Assembly: GCF_016107545.1 (NCBI RefSeq)
Contig: NZ_JABASS010000009.1
Span: 1 to 64,000, forward strand
Source of the DNA: Psychrobacter namhaensis
GTDB taxonomy: Bacteria > Pseudomonadota > Gammaproteobacteria > Pseudomonadales > Moraxellaceae
DNA length: 64,000 nucleotides
Direction of reading: 5' to 3'
Shown piece after piece: positions 8,587-18,809 of the stretch (positions are counted from its first letter, which is position 1; each line of letters opens with the position of its first letter). The position numbers were made by a program, and so were the translations under genes. The notes beneath the pieces are model-generated. The model searched no databases, was not told the origin of the DNA, and worked only from the letters and a program-made list of their open reading frames with translations.

Positions 8587-11184
8587 ATGAGGTTCGAAAA
8601 GTTTACCCAAAAACTGCAATCTGCCATTCAAGAAGCACAAAGCCTAGCGTTAGGCCGCGATCATACCGGCATAGATCCTGTGCACCTGCTGGCTGTATTG
8701 CTACAAGATGAATCCAACTTGTCTATTTGCCAACAAGCGGGCGCCTCTATCCCAGCGTTAAAGAATGGCGTGGCAAAGGCATTGGACAATCAAGCAACGA
8801 TTAGCGAGCCGACAGGCGACGTTAATTTAAACCCAAACTCAGTAAAAATTCTAAACTTAGCAGATCGCCAAGCACAAAAAGAAGGTGATGATTTTATTGC
8901 TACTGAGTGGGTGATGTTGGCACTCGCTGAGCAAGGCGAAACCAAAAAAATATTTGAAAGTGCTGGCGTGACGGCGAGCAAATTAAAAGCGGTCATTGAG
9001 CAATTGCGTGGTGATGAGACAGTGAACAATCAAAATGCTGAAGATCAGCGAGATGCGTTGAATAAATATACGATCAACCTGACTGAGCAGGCGGAGCAGG
9101 GAAAGCTTGACCCCGTGATTGGCCGTGACGAAGAGATTCGCCGTACCATTCAAGTACTCTCCCGTCGTACCAAAAACAATCCTGTGCTGATTGGGGAGCC
9201 AGGCGTTGGTAAAACGGCTATCGTTGAAGGCTTGGCACAAAAAATCATCAATGGCGATGTACCCGAAGGTTTACGCCGTAAAGAAGTGCTGTCGCTTGAC
9301 TTAGGGGCATTGATTGCGGGCGCAAAATTCCGCGGTGAGTTTGAAGAGCGTCTCAAAGCAGTGCTCAGCGACTTGGCCAAGCAAGAAGGCAATGTCATCT
9401 TGTTCATTGATGAGCTGCACACGATGGTTGGGGCTGGCAAGTCAGATGGCGCGATGGATGCGGGCAATATGCTAAAACCAGCGCTTGCTCGTGGTGAGCT
9501 GCATTGCGTTGGTGCCACGACATTGGACGAATATCGCCAATATATCGAAAAAGATGCGGCGCTTGAACGTCGTTTTCAAAAAGTCATGGTCGATGAGCCA
9601 ACAGTTGAAGACACTATTGCGATTTTACGTGGTCTCAAAGAGCGTTATGAGCTGCATCATGGGGTTGATATTCAGGACAGCGCGATTATTGCGGCCGCTC
9701 GTATGAGTCATCGTTATATTACCGATCGTAAGCTACCGGATAAAGCGATTGATTTGATTGATGAGGCAGCCAGCCGCTTACGTATGGAGATGGATAGCAA
9801 GCCTGAAGCATTGGGTAAGCTGGACAGTCGTTTGATTCAGCTGAAAATGCAGCGCGAAGTCTTGAAAAATGAAGAAGACGCGGGCGCACAAGCAGAGCGT
9901 AAAGTGCTCGATGCGCAAATTGAAGAGCTAGAAAAAGAATACGCTGATCTCAACGAGATTTGGCAAGCAGAGAAAGCACTCGTCAAAGGCAGTCAGCAGC
10001 TAAAAGACGAGCTGGATAAAGCGCGTATTGCTTATGATAAAGCCAGTCGTGAAGGCGACTATGAGACCATGAGTAAGCTACAGTACGAGACCATTCCGCA
10101 GTTAGAGCGCCGTATTACGGAGTCTGATCTGGCGGAACAAAAAGAGCAGACAGGTGAAGACAGCTCTGTGAAACTGCTACGTAATAAAGTCACGGACAAT
10201 GAAATTGCTGAAGTGGTTGCCGCAGCGACTGGCATCCCTGTGAGTAAAATGATGCAAGGCGAACGTGACAAGATGCTCGCAATGGAAGAAAAACTCCATG
10301 AGCGTGTGATTGGTCAAGATGAGGCGGTCGAAGCGGTAGCCAATGCGGTACGCCGTAGTCGGGCAGGATTGTCTGATCCCAATCGCCCGTCAGGCTCGTT
10401 CTTATTCTTAGGCCCTACTGGTGTCGGTAAAACGGAGTTGACCAAGTCGCTTGCGAACTTCTTGTTTGATAGTGAAGATGCGATCGTACGTATCGACATG
10501 AGTGAATACATGGAGAAGCATAGCGTCAGCCGCTTGGTGGGTGCGCCTCCAGGGTACGTCGGCTATGAAGAAGGTGGCGCATTAACCGAGGCCGTACGCC
10601 GTAAGCCTTATAGTGTGATTTTGTTTGATGAAGTTGAAAAAGCGCACCCTGATGTGTTCAATATCTTGCTACAAGTATTGGATGATGGCCGCTTAACGGA
10701 CTCACAGGGTCGCGTGGTGGACTTCAAAAATACGGTTATCATCATGACCAGTAATTTGGGTTCGCATAAAATCCAAGAGATGGTTGGTGAAAGCTATGAT
10801 GATATCAAAGCTGAGGTGATGGAGTCGGTGGGGCAGCATTTCCGCCCAGAGTTCGTCAACCGGATTGACGAGATTGTGGTGTTCCATCCGCTTGGTATGT
10901 CACAGATGGCAGGCATCGCTGACATTCAGTTGGATCGATTGCGCAAGCGCTTGCATGAGCGTGAGATGGATATCGAACTATCAGCCGATGCGATGAACAA
11001 GCTGGTGGCGGTCGGCTACGATCCTGTATATGGTGCGCGTCCACTCAAACGTGCCATTCAGCAAGAGATCGAAAACCCATTGTCACTCAAATTGCTGGCG
11101 GGTGATTTTGTCGCCGGTGACATTATCAAAGTCGATGTTGGGGCGGATGATAAGCTGGTTTTTGACAAACTTAGAATGAGCTAA
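8587..11184 (+). CDS. clpB: ATP-dependent protein disaggregase ClpB
   Basis: Hsp100 disaggregase of 865 aa (E. coli ClpB is 857). Working with DnaK/DnaJ/GrpE, it threads aggregated proteins through a hexameric pore. Domains in order: N domain (~1-145); AAA1 with Walker A GEPGVGKT at 203-210, Walker B ILFIDELH and pore loop [12 protein letters not shown]; a coiled-coil M domain (~410-525); AAA2 with GPTGVGKT near 610, pore loop [13 protein letters not shown] and Walker [12 protein letters not shown]; and the C-terminal small domain. AAGGA precedes the ATG by seven bases. A sigma32-like promoter lies upstream and a terminator follows, so it is monocistronic. Confidence 0.97.
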   Translation: MRFEKFTQKLQSAIQEAQSLALGRDHTGIDPVHLLAVLLQDESNLSICQQAGASIPALKNGVAKALDNQATISEPTGDVNLNPNSVKILNLADRQAQKEGDDFIATEWVMLALAEQGETKKIFESAGVTASKLKAVIEQLRGDETVNNQNAEDQRDALNKYTINLTEQAEQGKLDPVIGRDEEIRRTIQVLSRRTKNNPVLIGEPGVGKTAIVEGLAQKIINGDVPEGLRRKEVLSLDLGALIAGAKFRGEFEERLKAVLSDLAKQEGNVILFIDELHTMVGAGKSDGAMDAGNMLKPALARGELHCVGATTLDEYRQYIEKDAALERRFQKVMVDEPTVEDTIAILRGLKERYELHHGVDIQDSAIIAAARMSHRYITDRKLPDKAIDLIDEAASRLRMEMDSKPEALGKLDSRLIQLKMQREVLKNEEDAGAQAERKVLDAQIEELEKEYADLNEIWQAEKALVKGSQQLKDELDKARIAYDKASREGDYETMSKLQYETIPQLERRITESDLAEQKEQTGEDSSVKLLRNKVTDNEIAEVVAAATGIPVSKMMQGERDKMLAMEEKLHERVIGQDEAVEAVANAVRRSRAGLSDPNRPSGSFLFLGPTGVGKTELTKSLANFLFDSEDAIVRIDMSEYMEKHSVSRLVGAPPGYVGYEEGGALTEAVRRKPYSVILFDEVEKAHPDVFNILLQVLDDGRLTDSQGRVVDFKNTVIIMTSNLGSHKIQEMVGESYDDIKAEVMESVGQHFRPEFVNRIDEIVVFHPLGMSQMAGIADIQLDRLRKRLHEREMDIELSADAMNKLVAVGYDPVYGARPLKRAIQQEIENPLSLKLLAGDFVAGDIIKVDVGADDKLVFDKLRMS

Positions 11185-11222
11185 TACTAAACGCTACAAG
11201 GCTGTTTTTAAATAGGAAAATC

Positions 11223-11257
11223 AACCCCTTACTTGCTATCGCAGGTAAGGGGTTTTT
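11223..11257 (+). terminator. rho-independent terminator after clpB
   Basis: Stem AACCCCTTAC / GTAAGGGGTT followed by TTT. Confidence 0.85.
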
Positions 11258-11376
11258 GTGTGATGTACTATTATTTTTACCGTTTAGACACGGTTACTAT
11301 GCTATAAATAAGATAGGCTTTAACAGTACAAATGTAAAATGAATGGGACAAATTTAAAATAAAGGGAGAAGAAAAA

Positions 11377-12630
11377 ATGACGGTATCTACCAAAAAATAT
11401 ATAAGCGCGCCATTAACCTTGCCGATCATCATAGCAGGGCTCTTGTTTAGTAACGCCGCTTGCTCCAATCAATCGGCAGTCAGCACCAATGCAGAATCGA
11501 CAGAGTACAAAGAAGTAAAAACCTCTGCTACAGACTCACCAATGAGTTCTGAAAAACCCGCCTTTACCACGAAAGCCGTTGCTACTTTTTCTGAGCCTTG
11601 GGCCATGACGGCGCTCCCTAAGCTTGACAATGAACCGCTAAAACTGCTTGTGACGCAAAAGTCGGGTGAGTTGTTTGTGGTCAACACCGCAACAGGCGTT
11701 AAGACAGCCATCACTGGTGTACCGAACGTGGCCTATGGCGGGCAGGGCGGTCTCGGAGACATTATCCTTGCCCCTGACTTTGCGACTTCTAATAACCTAT
11801 ATATAAGCTATGCAGAAGCGGGCAAAGGCGGCGAGCGCAATAAGTTTGGTGCCAAGGTAATAAAAGCCAGATTGACGGGATTAAACACCAGTTCGCCAAG
11901 CTTGCAGGAGATTACATCGATTTGGCAGCAGAAGCCAAAAGTGAAAGGGCAAGCTCATTATAGTCACCGCTTACTCTTTTCACCTGATGGTCAGTACTTA
12001 TATATCAGCTCAGGTGAACGCCAAAAAAAAGAACCAGCACAAGATATGTCCATGAATTTGGGTAAAATCATTCGGTTGTATCCTGATGGTTCGGTGCCCG
12101 CAGACAATCCATTTGTAGACAATTCCAATGAGGTGGTTGCTCAATTTTGGAGCATCGGTCACCGTAATGTACTGGGCATGGCGTTCGATGATAGTGGCAG
12201 ATTATGGGCGCACGAAATGGGTCCAAGGGGCGGCGATGAGTTTAACCTCATTGAGTCCGGTAATAATTATGGCTGGCCCGTGGTGTCAAATGGTCGCAAT
12301 TACTCAGGTACGCCAATCCCAGATCATGATACGCATCCTAAATTTGCCGCGCCAAAGATTTCGTGGACGCCTGTGATTTCCCCGTCATCCATGAGCAAGT
12401 ATACGGCTGGCACGCACAATGACTTTCCAGCGTGGCGCGGTGATTTTCTGATGGGTGGATTGTCATCGAAAGCCCTTATTGTGGTTGATGTGAATGATGA
12501 CAACACCGCTTCTGAGCGCTATCGCTATGATATGGGCGAGCGTATTCGTAGTGTACTGGCAGTAGATGGGCAGGTGTGGATGTTAGAAGATGGTAGCGAC
12601 AGTAATCTGTTACGACTGTCACCGAAATAG
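11377..12630 (+). CDS. PQQ-dependent sugar (aldose) dehydrogenase, likely exported
   Basis: Soluble-glucose-dehydrogenase-like beta-propeller of 417 aa, resembling E. coli YliI/Asd. These enzymes oxidise aldose sugars in the periplasm with PQQ and Ca2+. Hallmarks: the N-terminal EPWAM, GGQGGLGDI, the catalytic-site SHRLLFSPDGQYLYISSGER, FWSIGHRNVLGMAF and MGPRGGDEFNLIESGNNYGWP. The N-terminus is basic then hydrophobic (LPIIIAGLLFSNAAC). This is a signal peptide and perhaps a lipoprotein, although Asn at -3 makes the lipobox atypical. The residues after the Cys form a Ser/Thr-rich linker. No PQQ biosynthesis genes are nearby. It stands alone between clpB and the BCCT genes. Confidence 0.85.
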   Translation: MTVSTKKYISAPLTLPIIIAGLLFSNAACSNQSAVSTNAESTEYKEVKTSATDSPMSSEKPAFTTKAVATFSEPWAMTALPKLDNEPLKLLVTQKSGELFVVNTATGVKTAITGVPNVAYGGQGGLGDIILAPDFATSNNLYISYAEAGKGGERNKFGAKVIKARLTGLNTSSPSLQEITSIWQQKPKVKGQAHYSHRLLFSPDGQYLYISSGERQKKEPAQDMSMNLGKIIRLYPDGSVPADNPFVDNSNEVVAQFWSIGHRNVLGMAFDDSGRLWAHEMGPRGGDEFNLIESGNNYGWPVVSNGRNYSGTPIPDHDTHPKFAAPKISWTPVISPSSMSKYTAGTHNDFPAWRGDFLMGGLSSKALIVVDVNDDNTASERYRYDMGERIRSVLAVDGQVWMLEDGSDSNLLRLSPK

Positions 12631-12845
12631 ACAACGCTATATTTGCCGCTAAAAATTCGATAGGTGGACTGCTACGGATGTACTCCTCCCCAGATACTCT
12701 ATTTTTGTAATGTATGGTCTGAGATAGCAAGGATAATATAAGCGGGTTCTCTCGATAGAGAACTCGTGAATACTCGAATTAAATTTGATAGTTGTCAGTT
12801 ACCTTGTTAAGGTTAGTCTCCTAAAAAATTAAGGCTAATAAAAAA

Positions 12846-14489
12846 ATGGACCATGTAAAAGTTGGCCGCTTAGGCCCTTTTCCACGGGTGAGTAAACCTG
12901 TGTTTATTACATCGTCACTGTTGATTATTGGATTTATTATTTTCGGAGCATTTTTTACCGAAACAGCAGGGGCACTCTTTAGTTTCTTACAAAATTTTAT
13001 TACCGATAAATTCGGTTGGCTTTTTATTATCTTAGTCAATGTGGCGCTTGTACTCTGTATTTACTTAGCCATGAGCCGTTATGGTGACATTCGGTTAGGC
13101 AATCAAACCGAGCGACCACAGTACAATCTGTTTTCATGGATTGGCATGTTGTTTTCCGCCGGTATTGGTATTGGTTTGGTCTACTGGGGTACCGCAGAGC
13201 CACTGTACCATTTCATGGCACCGCCAATGGGTGAAGCAGAAACAGTGGCGGCAGCAAAGCAAGCGATGAACATCTCATTTGTGCACTGGGGTTTACACGC
13301 TTGGGCCGTTTATACGGTTGTGGCGTTATCCTTAGCGTATTTTCATTTCCGCCGTGGCTTACCTTTATCGATTCGATCGACACTATATCCTTTGCTTGGC
13401 AAAAGGATTTATGGTCGATGGGGGCACACGGTCGATATCTTGGCAGTGTTTGGGACGATGTTTGGTGTGGTTACCTCACTTGGGCTTGGGGTGATGCAGA
13501 TCAATGCTGGACTCGAGAAGCTGTTTGGTCTGCCTAACAGTATCACTGTGCAGTTTGCTTTGATTGCTTTTATCACAGCGCTTGCAGCGGCTTCTGTCAT
13601 GATGGGTTTAGACAAAGGTATTAAGCGTCTTAGTGACATTAATATTGGGTTTACGGTCATTTTATTGGCATTCATGGTCATTTTGGGACCGACACTCTTT
13701 ATCTTTGATAGCTTTATCGAAAATATTGGAAATTATCTCACATCGGTTGTATCGCTAGGTACGTGGGGTGAGTCTTATAGTGGGACGGATTGGCAGAGTG
13801 GTTGGACGATATTTTATTGGGCATGGTGGGTCAGTTGGGCCCCATTCGTCGGTATATTTATTGCCCGTATCTCTCGTGGTCGTACTATTCGTGAGTTTAC
13901 ACTTGGGGTGCTGCTGATCCCTATGCTGATTTTATTCTTTTGGTTCACGACCTTTGGTGGCGTTGCGATTCATATGGAGCTTGCTTCTGCTGTGACGGGC
14001 ATTAGTCCAGGACTGGTTGAAGCGGTACAAGCAGATACCGGTAGTGCCATCTTTAAATTGGTCGAGTACTATCCGTTGGCGAAACCGATTACGTTACTGG
14101 TGGTGGTTATGATCATGCTTTGGTTTGTGACGTCGTCAGACTCGGCAAGTTTTGTCATTGATATGTTGACCGCTGGTGGCGATACCAATCCACCAAAGAT
14201 CCAGCGTTTGTTTTGGGCCACGACAGAAGGAGTTATTGCTGCTATTTTACTTGCGGCTGGTGGACTGGGGGCACTACAGGCGGCTGCCATCGTAGCAGGA
14301 CTGCCATTTGCGTTGGTGGTGTTTGTGATGATGTACGCGTTATTACGGGGTCTTAGTCGTGATCGTCTGATTTTGTATCGCGCTCAGCAGAGCTTTATTA
14401 CGGATGAGTCAGCGGATCACAATTCGGCCAATGAGTTCGTTGACGAGCATTTACTAAAAGGGCCGCCTAAGATCGTTAAAGGTGACTAA
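12846..14489 (+). CDS. BCCT family betaine/carnitine/choline transporter (copy 1)
   Basis: Sodium- or proton-coupled compatible-solute transporter of 547 aa with the twelve-helix BCCT fold. The family motif in TM3 is GMLFSAGIGIGLVYWGTAEP, and the TM8 signature is FYWAWWVSWAPFVGIFIARISRGRTIREF-type (about 320-350). The glycine motif G-I-G-I-G has Gly where the choline transporter BetT has Asp; from recalled BetP work this favours betaine-type Na+ coupling over choline/H+. The C-terminal tail is short, so an osmosensing domain as in BetP is not evident. It is followed by a close paralogue in tandem, which starts with nearly identical DNA. Confidence 0.93.
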   Translation: MDHVKVGRLGPFPRVSKPVFITSSLLIIGFIIFGAFFTETAGALFSFLQNFITDKFGWLFIILVNVALVLCIYLAMSRYGDIRLGNQTERPQYNLFSWIGMLFSAGIGIGLVYWGTAEPLYHFMAPPMGEAETVAAAKQAMNISFVHWGLHAWAVYTVVALSLAYFHFRRGLPLSIRSTLYPLLGKRIYGRWGHTVDILAVFGTMFGVVTSLGLGVMQINAGLEKLFGLPNSITVQFALIAFITALAAASVMMGLDKGIKRLSDINIGFTVILLAFMVILGPTLFIFDSFIENIGNYLTSVVSLGTWGESYSGTDWQSGWTIFYWAWWVSWAPFVGIFIARISRGRTIREFTLGVLLIPMLILFFWFTTFGGVAIHMELASAVTGISPGLVEAVQADTGSAIFKLVEYYPLAKPITLLVVVMIMLWFVTSSDSASFVIDMLTAGGDTNPPKIQRLFWATTEGVIAAILLAAGGLGALQAAAIVAGLPFALVVFVMMYALLRGLSRDRLILYRAQQSFITDESADHNSANEFVDEHLLKGPPKIVKGD

Positions 14490-14520
14490 TAAGTAAAACA
14501 GCCTGTCAAGCCGTTCCTAT

Positions 14521-14555
14521 AAGCCCCAATTTATTCGTAAATTGGGGCTTATTTA
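14521..14555 (+). terminator. rho-independent terminator between the BCCT genes
   Basis: Perfect stem AAGCCCCAATTTA / TAAATTGGGGCTT with a TTCG loop, followed by ATTTATT. It suggests the two transporter genes are separately transcribed. Confidence 0.85.
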
Positions 14556-14719
14556 TTGCAATGATTGAGACGATTTTACAGAAAATCAAGATGCTTTGGC
14601 TAACATAAGATTCAATAAGTCTTTATCATTTCTAGGTATTAAACTCTGTTTTGAAGGTGTTACATTTGATAATTGGCTCAGACCTTGTTATGGTGGCGCA
14701 CTTTTTTGGGAAAATACCT

Positions 14720-16372
14720 ATGGATCATGTAAAAGTTGGCCGCTTAGGCCCTTTTCCGCGGGTAAACAAACCTGTATTTTTAACGTCAGCGCTTTTGATT
14801 GTGGTATTCATTATCTTTGGTGCGTTATTTAACGAACAAGCAGAGATCGTCTTTAACCAAGCAAAAGCATTTGTTTCTTTACGCTTTGGTTGGTTCTTTA
14901 TTGTGGTGGTTAATTTAGCCCTACTGATGAGTGTGTATTTGATATTTAGTCGCTACGGCGATATTAGGCTCGGTCATCAGACAGAGAGGCCTGAGTACAA
15001 TTTAGTGTCTTGGATTGGTATGTTGTTTTCGGCAGGTATCGGTATTGGCTTGCTATATTGGGGAACAGCAGAGCCGTTGTATCACTTTATGGCCCCGCCG
15101 CTGGGCGAGGCACAGACCATAGAAGCGGCCAAACTTGCGATGAATATTTCATTCTTGCATTATGGTTTTCATGTGTGGGCAATCTATGGCATCGTCGCTT
15201 TGGCATTGGCTTATTTTCACTACCGTGTTGGTTTGCCATTGGCCATCCGCTCAACCCTTTATCCTTTAATCGGTAAAAAAATCTACGGACCTATGGGTCA
15301 TACCGTCGATACGCTAGCAGTCTTTGGGACGATGTTTGGGGTAGTGACGACACTGGGTCTTGGCGTACTACAGATCAATTCTGGTCTTGATACGTTGTTT
15401 GGTATTCCTAATAGTATTACGACTCAGATTGTTTTGATTGCTCTCATTACAGGTCTTGCGGCTTTATCCTTGATGATGGGACTGGATAAAGGAATCAAGC
15501 GTTTAAGTGATATCAATATCTTTTTGACGGTCGTACTCCTAAGCTTTGTCATTATCTTAGGACCTACCCAGTTCATACTGAATAGTTTTATTGAAAATGT
15601 CGGTAATTATCTGCACCAAGTCATTCCATTAGGTACGTGGACTGAGTCGTATGAGGGTGAAGATAACTGGCAGTCATATTGGACCATATTCTATTGGGCG
15701 TGGTGGATCAGCTGGTCACCATTTGTTGGTGTGTTTGTCGCGCGTATCTCGCGTGGCCGTACTATTCGTGAGTTTATATTGGGTGTGTTACTGATCCCTG
15801 TGACGATCCTATTTATATGGTTTACTGCCTTTGGCGGCTCGGCAGTCAACATGGAGCTAATGGCAGCAATCACTCCGGACATGGCAAGTCCAGGTCTTGT
15901 TGAAGCCGTAAAAGCGGATACGGGTAGTGCTATCTTTAAGTTGATGGAGCTATACCCTTTCACAGACGCGATATCATTATTGATTATTGTGATGATTGTA
16001 CTGTGGTTTGTGACTTCTTCAGATTCAGCTAGTTTTGTCATTGATATGTTGACTTCAGGGGGCGATACCAATCCGCCAAAAATTCAGCGTTTATTTTGGG
16101 CAGGTACGGAAGGGGTGATTGCAGCGGTATTACTGGCAGCTGGCGGTCTAGGCGCATTACAGGCAGCGTCTATCGTTTCAGGATTTCCGTTTGCTGTTGT
16201 TATTGTGATTATGATGTATTCTTTGTTGCGTGGTCTGAGCCGAGACCGCTTGATTTTGTATCGTAACCAGCAGTGGTACACGACTGAAGAATCGGCGGAA
16301 CACAATTCAGCGAATGAGTTTCCTGATGAAAACTTGTTAAAAGGGCCACCTGTGCTTGAAAAAGACGTCTAA
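14720..16372 (+). CDS. BCCT family betaine/carnitine/choline transporter (copy 2)
   Basis: Tandem paralogue of the preceding transporter, 550 aa from the ATG at 14720. I chose that start because both paralogues then begin MDHVKVGRLGPFPRV with almost identical DNA. The frame can be extended to a TTG at 14651 with no support. The same BCCT motifs are present (GIGIGLLYWGTAEP; FYWAWWISWSPFVG; SSDSASFVIDML), as is the C-terminal HNSANEF.DE.LLKGPP tail. Differences are concentrated in TM1-2 and the loop near residues 385-405 (ITPDMASPGLVE), so the substrate preference may differ. A terminator separates it from copy 1 and another follows it. Confidence 0.93.
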   Translation: MDHVKVGRLGPFPRVNKPVFLTSALLIVVFIIFGALFNEQAEIVFNQAKAFVSLRFGWFFIVVVNLALLMSVYLIFSRYGDIRLGHQTERPEYNLVSWIGMLFSAGIGIGLLYWGTAEPLYHFMAPPLGEAQTIEAAKLAMNISFLHYGFHVWAIYGIVALALAYFHYRVGLPLAIRSTLYPLIGKKIYGPMGHTVDTLAVFGTMFGVVTTLGLGVLQINSGLDTLFGIPNSITTQIVLIALITGLAALSLMMGLDKGIKRLSDINIFLTVVLLSFVIILGPTQFILNSFIENVGNYLHQVIPLGTWTESYEGEDNWQSYWTIFYWAWWISWSPFVGVFVARISRGRTIREFILGVLLIPVTILFIWFTAFGGSAVNMELMAAITPDMASPGLVEAVKADTGSAIFKLMELYPFTDAISLLIIVMIVLWFVTSSDSASFVIDMLTSGGDTNPPKIQRLFWAGTEGVIAAVLLAAGGLGALQAASIVSGFPFAVVIVIMMYSLLRGLSRDRLILYRNQQWYTTEESAEHNSANEFPDENLLKGPPVLEKDV

Positions 16373-16402
16373 ACGCTAGCCGTTGTATCTGATGTCTATA
16401 AG

Positions 16403-16433
16403 ATACCCAGCTTATGATCAGCTGGGTATTTTT
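16403..16433 (+). terminator. rho-independent terminator after BCCT copy 2
   Basis: Stem ATACCCAGCT / AGCTGGGTAT followed by TTTT. Confidence 0.85.
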
Positions 16434-16506
16434 ATGGGCGTTTGATAGCCAACGAAAAAGTAAGGCTGGTTAGACAATTTAAGATATCGTCAGTTAAAAA
16501 TACAAT

Positions 16507-16612
16507 CGATACGTGAATATGTCCGTGCTAATGGAATAGATTTTTCTTGTTTGCTGTTCACAGGCGTGACAGAGGCTACGCAAGATTTATCCCAGATTTA
16601 CTTTATTACTTT
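16507..16612. repeat. possible diverged third copy of the intergenic repeat
   Basis: The segment GTGACAGAGGCTACGCAAGATTTATCCCAG near 16566-16595 matches the right half of the elements at 2141 and 3744 with several differences. The arms are badly eroded and the GATAC/GTATC ends are not both convincing. The boundaries given are approximate. Confidence 0.35.
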
Positions 16613-16632
16613 TAAATTGAACCAGCTATAGA

Positions 16633-16950
16633 CTAGTTACATTCACCTTTTACATAGCCTACTGCTTCAGGTTTACCGCAGGCTGAACAGGCATTCCCTG
16701 CTGTACGATAGCTGATGACTGAGCCAACCTGAGTTTTTACGCAGACTGGATCATACTGCATGGTACACATGGTATCTGCAGAGCTAGCTGGGGGGCACTG
16801 AGTAAAAGGGCCGTCAGGTAGCGAATTTTGGGTATTGGTCGGTTGGGTAGGAGTAGTGTCAGGCGTCACTGAGCTGGGCAGGTAGCTACAGCTTGCTAAT
16901 GCCATTGTCAGGGTTAAGCCAAACAATGAAGATTTGAGCAGGTTGATCAT
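16633..16950 (-). CDS. small lipoprotein with a Kazal-like domain
   Basis: Predicted lipoprotein of 105 aa. The signal peptide (LLKSSLFGLTLTMALASC) ends in the lipobox L-A-S-C, with the lipidated Cys at residue 21. A proline/threonine-rich linker follows. The C-terminal ~55 residues carry six cysteines spaced like a Kazal-type serine protease inhibitor: MC.MQYDPVC ... SYRTAGNACSAC ... GYVKGEC. The YDPVC motif and the conserved Tyr before a C-x2-C pair are the strongest signs. An inhibitory role would be exerted in the periplasm or at the cell surface. That role is inferred; Kazal-like domains are not always inhibitors. AAGGA precedes the ATG. Confidence 0.7.
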   Translation of the reverse strand: MINLLKSSLFGLTLTMALASCSYLPSSVTPDTTPTQPTNTQNSLPDGPFTQCPPASSADTMCTMQYDPVCVKTQVGSVISYRTAGNACSACGKPEAVGYVKGECN

Positions 16951-17104
16951 AATGATATGTCCTTATAAATGAGTGTAATAATATCCTATAGTCGATAGGC
17001 AGTTTTCATATTTTGATAAAGTGCCATTTCGCATTTATAGTAGCGTATTTGTAGATGGCTATCTATAGTCAGGCACAGTAAGTCAATAAATCTTAAACGA
17101 TAAC

Positions 17105-17140
17105 CAAAAAACCCAAGCTCAGTATAGAGCTTGGGTTTTA
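17105..17140 (-). terminator. rho-independent terminator after the DUF3144 gene
   Basis: Stem AAACCCAAGCT / AGCTTGGGTTT. On the minus strand it is followed by a T-run, so it ends the DUF3144 transcript. Confidence 0.8.
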
Positions 17141-17198
17141 ATGTTACGATTATAGCAACACTGATTTAACGGTAAGGTATCAAACGCGTTAGAACGTT

Positions 17199-17570
17199 TT
17201 ATTCAGCTGACTTATCGTCTTGATTGATTTGTACATATTTATCAAAGTTTTGCGCATAATCAGTCAGGTTGTCGCTTAGCATTTGGCGATATTGTTTGAC
17301 ATAAAACTCAACGATATCGTCTTTTTCTTTGGCAAAATCATCGCCTTTGACAAAACCGATAGAAGCGACTGATGCACTGTAACGTGCTGCTGCGTACAAT
17401 AGCGAAGCGCCTACTTGTCCTGAATGTGCTTCTGGTCCTAGCTGACTGTTGGCGACACCGATGATGGCATCAGCGCGTTGATAAAATGCCTGCATTTCAG
17501 GGGTGATCTCAATGTTTGTATCAACATTGTTGTCTTGAGTGTTGCTGTCTTGAATATTGTCTTGAGACAT
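17199..17570 (-). CDS. DUF3144 family protein
   Basis: Small acidic cytoplasmic protein of 123 aa that I place in the DUF3144 family. The family-like core is FYQRADAIIGVANSQ ... GQVGASLLYAAARYSAS (about 30-75), followed by a helical region FYVKQYRQMLSDNLTDYAQNF. The N-terminal ~25 residues are Asn/Asp/Gln-rich and probably disordered. The function of the family is unknown. It lies 72 bases downstream of metK on the same strand and may be co-transcribed with it; a terminator follows. Confidence 0.75.
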   Translation of the reverse strand: MSQDNIQDSNTQDNNVDTNIEITPEMQAFYQRADAIIGVANSQLGPEAHSGQVGASLLYAAARYSASVASIGFVKGDDFAKEKDDIVEFYVKQYRQMLSDNLTDYAQNFDKYVQINQDDKSAE

Positions 17571-17642
17571 AAGCGACTCCTAATAAGTGTCGGGGATTTT
17601 GAGTTTATAAAGACGATTTGCATATGGTTTTAAACGATTATG

Positions 17643-18809
17643 TTATAAACCAGCGTCTGCTTTTAAGACCTCAGCTTTGTCTGTTTTTTCCCATGTAAAG
17701 GCAGTTTCTGAGCCTGGGCGACCAAAATGACCGAAAGTGGCCGTTTGCTGATACATTGGCTGCAGTAAGTTTAGCATGCGGGTAATGCCATAAGGGCGCA
17801 GATCAAAATGCGTGCGAATCAGACGAATAATCTCATCATTACTGATTTTGCTGGTTCCAAACGTGTTAACAGAGATAGAGGTTGGCTCAGCGACCCCAAT
17901 GGCATAACTGACTTGTACTTCACAGCGCTCAGCCAGTCCTGCTGCGACGATATTTTTTGCAACGTAACGTACGGCATAAGCGGCACTGCGATCCACTTTT
18001 GAAGGGTCTTTGCCACTAAATGCACCGCCACCATGACGCGCCATACCGCCATAAGTATCAACGATGATTTTACGGCCCGTCAATCCTGCATCACCAACAG
18101 GGCCGCCAATGACGAATTTACCCGTTGGATTGATATGATAGCGTGTACCAGCATGCAGTAGATCCGCTGGCAGTACTTGCTTGATGATAGACTCCATAAC
18201 GGCTTCTTGCAGATCCGTTTGCGAGATGCTTGGATCATGTTGTGTCGATAACACAACGGCATCAATCGCCACTGGTTTATTACCATCATATTTTAGCGTC
18301 ACTTGCGCCTTTGCATCCGGACGTAACCAAGGTAGCTCACCTGCGCGGCGCAGCTCAGATTGACGCTCCATCAAGCGATGAGCGAATTCAATAGGGGCGG
18401 GCATTAGTACTTCAGTTTCATTGCTGGCATAACCAAACATAAGACCTTGATCGCCTGCACCTTGCTCTTCAGGATCACTGCGATCGACCCCTTGAGCAAT
18501 TTCAGGAGATTGCTTGCCAAGCATGTTAATCACTGCGCAAGTCTCGCCATCAAAGCCTAAGTCGGAATGATGATAGCCAATACCATTCACCGTATCACGC
18601 ACAATACGCTCAACATCGATATTTGCCGTCGTGGTGACTTCACCTGCTAGTATCACCGCACCCGTCTTAACCAAGGTTTCGCATGCCACGCGTGCATGTA
18701 GGTCTTCACGTAAGATAGCGTCAAGGATGGCGTCTGAGATTTGGTCAGCCATTTTATCAGGATGGCCTTCGCTCACAGATTCGGAGGTAAATAAGTTGTA
18801 TTCACGCAT
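17643..18809 (-). CDS. metK: S-adenosylmethionine synthase
   Basis: Makes S-adenosylmethionine from methionine and ATP. With the ATG at 18809 the protein starts [19 protein letters not shown] and is 388 aa, close to E. coli MetK (384). The frame stays open to 18992, but those extra residues are not conserved in the family, so the longer start is rejected. Signature motifs: [16 protein letters not shown] near the N-terminus (ATP/Mg2+ site), the hexapeptide GAGDQG in [18 protein letters not shown], and [19 protein letters not shown]. The Shine-Dalgarno is weak. I saw no SAM riboswitch in the leader, as expected in gammaproteobacteria. Confidence 0.96.
   Translation of the reverse strand: MREYNLFTSESVSEGHPDKMADQISDAILDAILREDLHARVACETLVKTGAVILAGEVTTTANIDVERIVRDTVNGIGYHHSDLGFDGETCAVINMLGKQSPEIAQGVDRSDPEEQGAGDQGLMFGYASNETEVLMPAPIEFAHRLMERQSELRRAGELPWLRPDAKAQVTLKYDGNKPVAIDAVVLSTQHDPSISQTDLQEAVMESIIKQVLPADLLHAGTRYHINPTGKFVIGGPVGDAGLTGRKIIVDTYGGMARHGGGAFSGKDPSKVDRSAAYAVRYVAKNIVAAGLAERCEVQVSYAIGVAEPTSISVNTFGTSKISNDEIIRLIRTHFDLRPYGITRMLNLLQPMYQQTATFGHFGRPGSETAFTWEKTDKAEVLKADAGL

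Noticed and set aside
14651-14719. TTG start upstream of BCCT copy 2
   Set aside because: The paralogue begins exactly at the ATG at 14720 with the same sequence, and the extension has no ribosome site.
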